Under the pieces are notes generated by a model, which saw nothing but the letters and a program-made list of their open reading frames with translations, made no database searches and was not told the origin of the DNA. From Castanea sativa (taxonomy: Eukaryota > Streptophyta > Magnoliopsida > Fagales > Fagaceae), in assembly GCF_040712315.1 (NCBI RefSeq), contig NC_134015.1, forward strand, positions 47,957,964 to 48,021,963: a stretch of 64,000 nt of DNA, in the 5' to 3' direction. Position 1 is the stretch's first letter, and each line of letters starts with the position of its first letter. A program made the translations under genes and the position numbers. This document shows, in pieces, positions 59,219 to 64,000 of the stretch.

Positions 59219-61500
59219 TCGATCACATGCCCATGGCAGGTGTAGCCGTTACAACAAAGTTATGACAGACACAATGTAATAATAAATAATATAAGACGTG
59301 TTTGCTGTTAGACAAGGTAAATAAAGATCTTTCATTAAAATGAAGAATGAAACAACATGAGACGTGTTGTAAAAGGAATGGCAAAAATAAAGAGGGAAAT
59401 AATAATGGTAATTAAATCAAAAAAGAAAGAGGTTGGTCTGCCATATTAAATCATGTTGCGGGATTAAGACCAAGGAGGAAACCACTTCCTCAATGTGAAT
59501 AACCTCTCGAGAGAATCCTGCCACAGAAGTTACTCACCTTGAGGGAACGAACCTAGATGGCTTGTGCCCAAAAGAATCATTTTTCCTCAATAGAGATTAG
59601 GCCTTTTAGAGGGAGAAATGGGATTAGCCTACTGATGCATGTCTGCCGCACTACATTCTTTGTTTTTCTTCTTTATTCTCTGGTTCTTGTTTTTTTTTTT
59701 CTTTTCTTAGTGTTTACTTGTGTAGTGTTGTAGTAATGGTGATACTGTGATTCTCTCCTAGTGATTGCTATTGTTATGATTATCTCCTCCCACTATGCAA
59801 GGCAAGGGCGCTATATATACTGCCTATCGTGACTGGTTTTTACCCTTTTAGCCCTTAATTGCTTTTATCTGAATTTGGGTGTCATTCCCGACCATCCACT
59901 AGTTTGTCAACTGCCCAGCCACCACCACCTACCTGTGTTGTCTGTGCCACTACCTATTACCAGACAAAGAAAAATATTTTGTTTGCTTGTTCACCGTGGC
60001 ATTCTTATCCTCCACGGTGTGGATATTCTCTCTTGCTATCCCTCATTGCATGCACCTAGCGGTCCCAGCTCATCCTCCCTCTTTTAGGTGGTATATCATC
60101 CCAGCAGGACATTTTCCCCAAAAGAGTTTGAACAGGAACCTTAGAATAGGCTTTTCCCTTCTTCCTACCACCAGACCATACCCCCTCTTACCTCTGACCC
60201 ATGACCCACCACCCCTGTATTGGTTGGGTACAGGTTGGTAGTGCCTGGGCCTTACGCGTGCTCTTCTTTCGTGTACATCAAAAGCTTGTCTACTGCTTAT
60301 GCGTTTGTCATGGTCTAGAGGTTCATCTGTGCATTTTGCCGCTCATCCTTGACCTCTTATGGCATGAACTGTCTTTTGATTTTTCATTCTTAATGGCTTG
60401 CTCCTTTCAAGGGCTAGGCCTTGCTTGATTGCAGGTTCACCCCTCCTGAGCCCATTCTTTACTTCTTCCGTAATATTGTTGTCATTCCTGTCATACCACC
60501 CTACCATTCCTGTTGTGGTGTTATTTAACCTGCGCCCACTGGGCCTCTTTTAAGTCTGCTGCACGTTCTTCTCCCCAATTGGTTTTAATGATCCAGTATG
60601 ATCATTGGGTTCATACTCACGCTACTTTGGGCTTCCTGGACCCATTACATTGCTTGTGGGCTCCTTTGGCCCATTTCTTCCTTGTTGGGCATCCTCGGCC
60701 CATTTTCCTTCCTTGGGCGTCCTCGGCCCATTTCCAATTCTACATTCTCATAGGCTTCTACTAACTCCTTTTAGGCTTCCCTAGCCCAATTACTATATTC
60801 TTCATCATTGGAGTTCATGAGCTTTCCACAAACCCTTTACTTTCTAACTTCATTATATCGGGCCTGCTGTGGCCCATTCTCGCTTTTCTACATCACATAA
60901 TACCCATGGGTTTACTGCTTCTTCCTTTGGGCTCCCGTTGACCCATTTGCTTTTTCAAGACCCATTTGTTTACTTTATGGGCCTAAGACCCATCATTCCT
61001 ACCATTCAGGCCTGATGAGTTTTTCTTTCTCTCAATCCATTAACTCTCTCCTTGCCCATGTGGTTGGGCTTCTTCCTGTTGCCGGGCTTTCCCAAAATGA
61101 GCATCAACATTTATCTCCCTGAGCATATAAAGCGCTCCTGCAGTTCATATGCGAACAAAAGACTCTTTTCTCCTTACTGTCTTCCCTTCTTCTTTTCCTT
61201 TGCGGGTTTTTTTGAATAGTGGGCCCCTTATTATTATATTTCTTTCTTTCTTTTTGCCATGAATAGTGTTGTCTCTTCGCATTTCTCAGTTTAGCAGTTA
61301 TTCTGAAATACAACCTCCGCTTCATTAATTCCATCACTTATCTGATGACTGACCCATCGCATCCTTTCGTGTCAGTGTTAATGATGTTGGTACTTAAGAG
61401 GGATTCCCTTTATATTCCAAACACAAACACTTCTCCTTTTCCCTTCTTCACCGTGTCTTCTCTTTCAAACACCATCACCCATTCACTCTGATCAACCACT
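59219..61500 (+). other. Non-coding 5' region of a decayed transposon (GGCCCA-rich)
   Basis: This stretch leads into the plant-mobile-domain ORF. From about 60530 to 61010 it contains many short units around TTGGGC..TCGGCCCA and TGGGC..GGCCCA. It is less AT-rich than the rest of the window. It probably is the LTR or leader of the element that carries the ORF at 61506. No second LTR copy is in the window. Confidence 0.45.
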
Positions 61501-61505
61501 CCATC

Positions 61506-62870
61506 ATGACGCCAGCGAAAAGCCAAAGTTCATCCCACCGTAAGGGAAAAGAGGTTGCTCCCAATAATCCTACCACGCGAGATGTAGGCAAAGAGGCCGC
61601 CCATTCCGAATCGGACCGTTCCAATGAAGATGAGGCATAGTGCGATCCCGATAGTGAGTGTGCTCCTCTCATAGACCCTTGGTACGATACCCATGCCCAT
61701 TTTCTGAAAGTCCCCGGTGAATACACGCCGTCCCCGCCAAGCCGTGTGTGGCTTGCTCTTTGCCGTCGCAACACGAACACTTCTTGGACTCTATTGGCCT
61801 TTTTGATCCCCAATCTCATTATTCGTTAAGGCATTGCACTTCCCGTGCCCATTCTCTTTGAGTTCGGGCCAGACACTATTTCGGGTTGGAAGGAATGGGT
61901 GGACAAAGAGTTGTCCAACAAGGGTTTCATGGAGGCGCTGCATCGGGCCGGTGTATTTAAGGCCATTGTTTCATTGCGATGCTTGTCTAACTACATGGAC
62001 CTCTTCAACATTCGCCATTTAGTCCATCGGTGGTGCATTGCAACCCACACCTTTTTTCTCTCCTATGGTGAGATCATTGTGACCTTAGAAGATGTGGCAA
62101 ACCAGTTGCTTCTACCCATTCTTGGCAATGCTGGCCCCGATACTTCGGAGCTTTCTGCAGAGGAGAAGGCCGTGGAGGCCGAGTTGAGGAAGGGGATGAG
62201 TGGCAATGCGAAGTTGTCCCACTGGGTCAGATCCTTCTCCAATGCTTATGTTGCTACCCGCCTCACATTTTGGCTCTATAAGTTCATCTTTGGCTCTCAT
62301 CCTCACTATGCTGTGAAGCCTTTATATTTTCGGTTAGCCATTAAGATATCTACTGGGGTGAGTCAGCCATTGGCATCCATGTTTCTGGGACATCTGTATG
62401 TTCAGTTAGATATCCTGCGAAGTGATGAGGAGCAGGCAGGTTCCTGCCATATAGTTACTTCCTTGGTTCATAGTATTATTCTGCAGCATCTGTTGTATGA
62501 GCTCTGTGCTAGACATTTGACGAAATGTAGGCCTGTTCGCTTTGCCAAGGAGAGATACTAGTCATGCCCGAGAGTTATTACTAATTTCTGCGGTCAGTTT
62601 GAGTCTAATTTTCCATTGGCCTTTCGTTGGGTTGGTTTGAAGCCAAAGGGGCATCCTGTCGTTAAGTTTTTTGATAATGGGATTGGGTTTCTTACAGAGC
62701 ATATAGGAGTTTAGGCACAGGCTTCTCGTGTGCTGATTCTATGATGGGTCCCTTTGTTGACACTATTGGGACCACTACCCCGCTAACTGGCTTTGAGGAG
62801 AAGGGTATCCCTTACTTGGCGGCCACTAATGCTAGGTGGTTGCCTTACACACTAAGTGAGTTTTCATTAC
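61506..62870 (+). pseudogene. Plant mobile domain (PMD) / aminotransferase-like transposon protein, broken
   Basis: From ATG 61506 a Ser/Lys/Glu-rich start leads to a region matching plant mobile domain proteins (PF10536-type): RHLVHRWCIATHTFFLSYGE followed by VTLEDVANQLLLPILG (about 62011-62118). The core frame 61845-62561 is open for 238 codons. In-frame stops at 61638, 61827 and 62559, and later frameshifts, break it. PMD proteins occur in plant retroelements and Mutator-like elements and in domesticated MAIN-like genes. The stops and the repeat-rich leader point to a transposon copy rather than a MAIN gene. Confidence 0.78.
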
Positions 62871-62879
62871 CAAATTAAG

Positions 62880-63170
62880 AAAATGGAAGGAAAATGTTGC
62901 AAAATATGACATCATTTTGAAGTCATATTCTTCCTCAAAAAGCTAGCATGCCTGGAAAGGCCTCCAAACATTTGTCAAACTACAAAAAATGCTGGTTATA
63001 GTGGCATTTTTTTCGTGGTGTTTTTTTATTTTATTTTATTTTTTTATTTTAGTAACGTTCATAAAAAATGGCGTTGTGAAAAATAAATAAAAATTTGTCA
63101 AACTCATAGGTTTTAAGTCTTTTGAATTAAATATTTGTCCTCTTTAAGTCTTTTTTTTTTTTCTCAAAAA
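62880..63170. other. AT-rich intergenic
   Basis: Poly(T) runs and short AT repeats; no feature recognised. Confidence 0.4.
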
Positions 63171-63174
63171 AACT

Positions 63175-63908
63175 ACCAATTGGAAACTCCTTGAGATGTT
63201 ATCTATTTCGTTCCCATTAAGTTACATGAAAAATGCACATCAGATTAGTCAAAGATTTTATTAAAATCAACTATTATTATAGAATATATAATCAAATTTA
63301 ATTAGTAAAATCTATAGTAAAAATAAAAGAATAAGAATTATTTTTAAATTATATTATAAACGCAAATCGAGTAGGCCTAAGTTTTATCGATACCCAAATA
63401 TTATTATAGATTATAAAATAATGAGACTTCTTCTAAATATTTTATGTCACATGATGAAATTATGTCATACAAATTTTAATATTTACATTGACTCATATAG
63501 TATGATTTATATTAACTACCAATTGGAGGCTCCCAAGATGTTATCTTCCTCCCATTAAGTTACATGAAAAATGCACATTAGATTGGTCAAAGATTTTATT
63601 AAAACCAGCTATTATTATAGAATGTATAATTAAATCTATAGTAAAAATAAAAGAATAAGAATTATTTTTAAATTATATTATATATGCAAATCGAGTAGGC
63701 CTAAGTTTTATCGATACCCAAATATTACTATAGATTATATAAATAATGAGACTTCTTCTAAATATATTAAAATTTTAAATAATTGACTTTTAATTAAAGT
63801 TATATTTTATGTCAATGATGAAATTATGTCATACAAATTTGCATTCATAAAAAAAGCAAATGTCATACAAATATTAATATTTACATTGACTCATATAGTA
63901 TGATTTAT
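63175..63908. repeat. Two-unit tandem repeat (period about 343 bp)
   Basis: The unit starting ACCAATTGGAAACTCC at 63175 recurs at 63518. Most of the unit matches, including ATGAAAAATGCACATCAGAT and GCAAATCGAGTAGGCCTAAG. The second unit has an extra 80-90 bp near its end. Non-coding. Confidence 0.82.
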
Positions 63909-64000
63909 ATATCCCAATTTTTGTAACTGAATAAATTTTGGTTAATATTAAAATAATATAAAAAATGAATTGATGAAGCTTCTTTTAAATTCTATAACTT

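Overview
This window looks like nuclear DNA of a woody eudicot. It is AT-rich, its genes have GT-AG introns, and plant families (SRO/RCD1, DUF1645, BLUS1-type kinase, ARL8) sit in a background of plant hAT, Mutator, Copia, SINE and pararetroviral sequence. The mix of a tRNA-type SINE, two-knuckle Copia gag and GGCCCA-rich transposon leader recalls Fagales (oak/chestnut type), but that is an impression and not proof. Only two genes look intact: an SRO-family gene (four coding exons, 7148-8860 +) and a single-exon DUF1645 gene (53793-54764 +). Nearly everything else is layered mobile DNA or its decay products.

Layout. 1-6500: stacked hairpins (533-800), then a direct duplication of about 2.1 kb (877-2911 and 2962-6477) that carries the same SINE insertion in both copies; the second copy is split by about 1.5 kb holding two tandem MITEs. 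6870-8860: the SRO gene with a 5' UTR intron. 8900-14700: intergenic, with a decayed BLUS1-like kinase (12349-13000 -) and a LINE-like tail.

14705-38692: one 24-kb hAT superfamily transposon bounded by the 8-bp target duplication GAAGAGGT. Its transposase reads on the minus strand from a BED finger near 26788 to a stop at 16245. It was broken by (a) a long LTR-like element (16781-25181), itself invaded at an AT repeat by rearranged, inverted fragments of an endogenous caulimovirid, and (b) a Copia-type LTR element (26795-37271) just upstream of the transposase ATG. The Copia element has gag and a second ORF but no visible pol, and that second ORF is interrupted by another copy (31855-34684) of the LTR-like element. 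The hAT 3' region also carries one ARL8-like exon.

39000-53000: a MITE and tandem-repeat field including three more non-autonomous hAT elements with 8-bp target duplications (44324, 49206, 50905), Mutator-like MITEs with 9-bp duplications (48360 and, further on, 57122), a Tourist-like MITE and a SINE. 53351-54764: DUF1645 gene with a G-box/ABRE-like site and a TATA box upstream. 55000-64000: intergenic MITEs, a possible solo LTR, a decayed plant-mobile-domain transposon ORF (61506-62870) and a terminal tandem repeat.

The main discovery is the order of events that can be read directly from target duplications: hAT, then LTR element A and Copia, then pararetrovirus in A and element B in Copia. 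All coordinates were read by eye; no search or alignment program was run.
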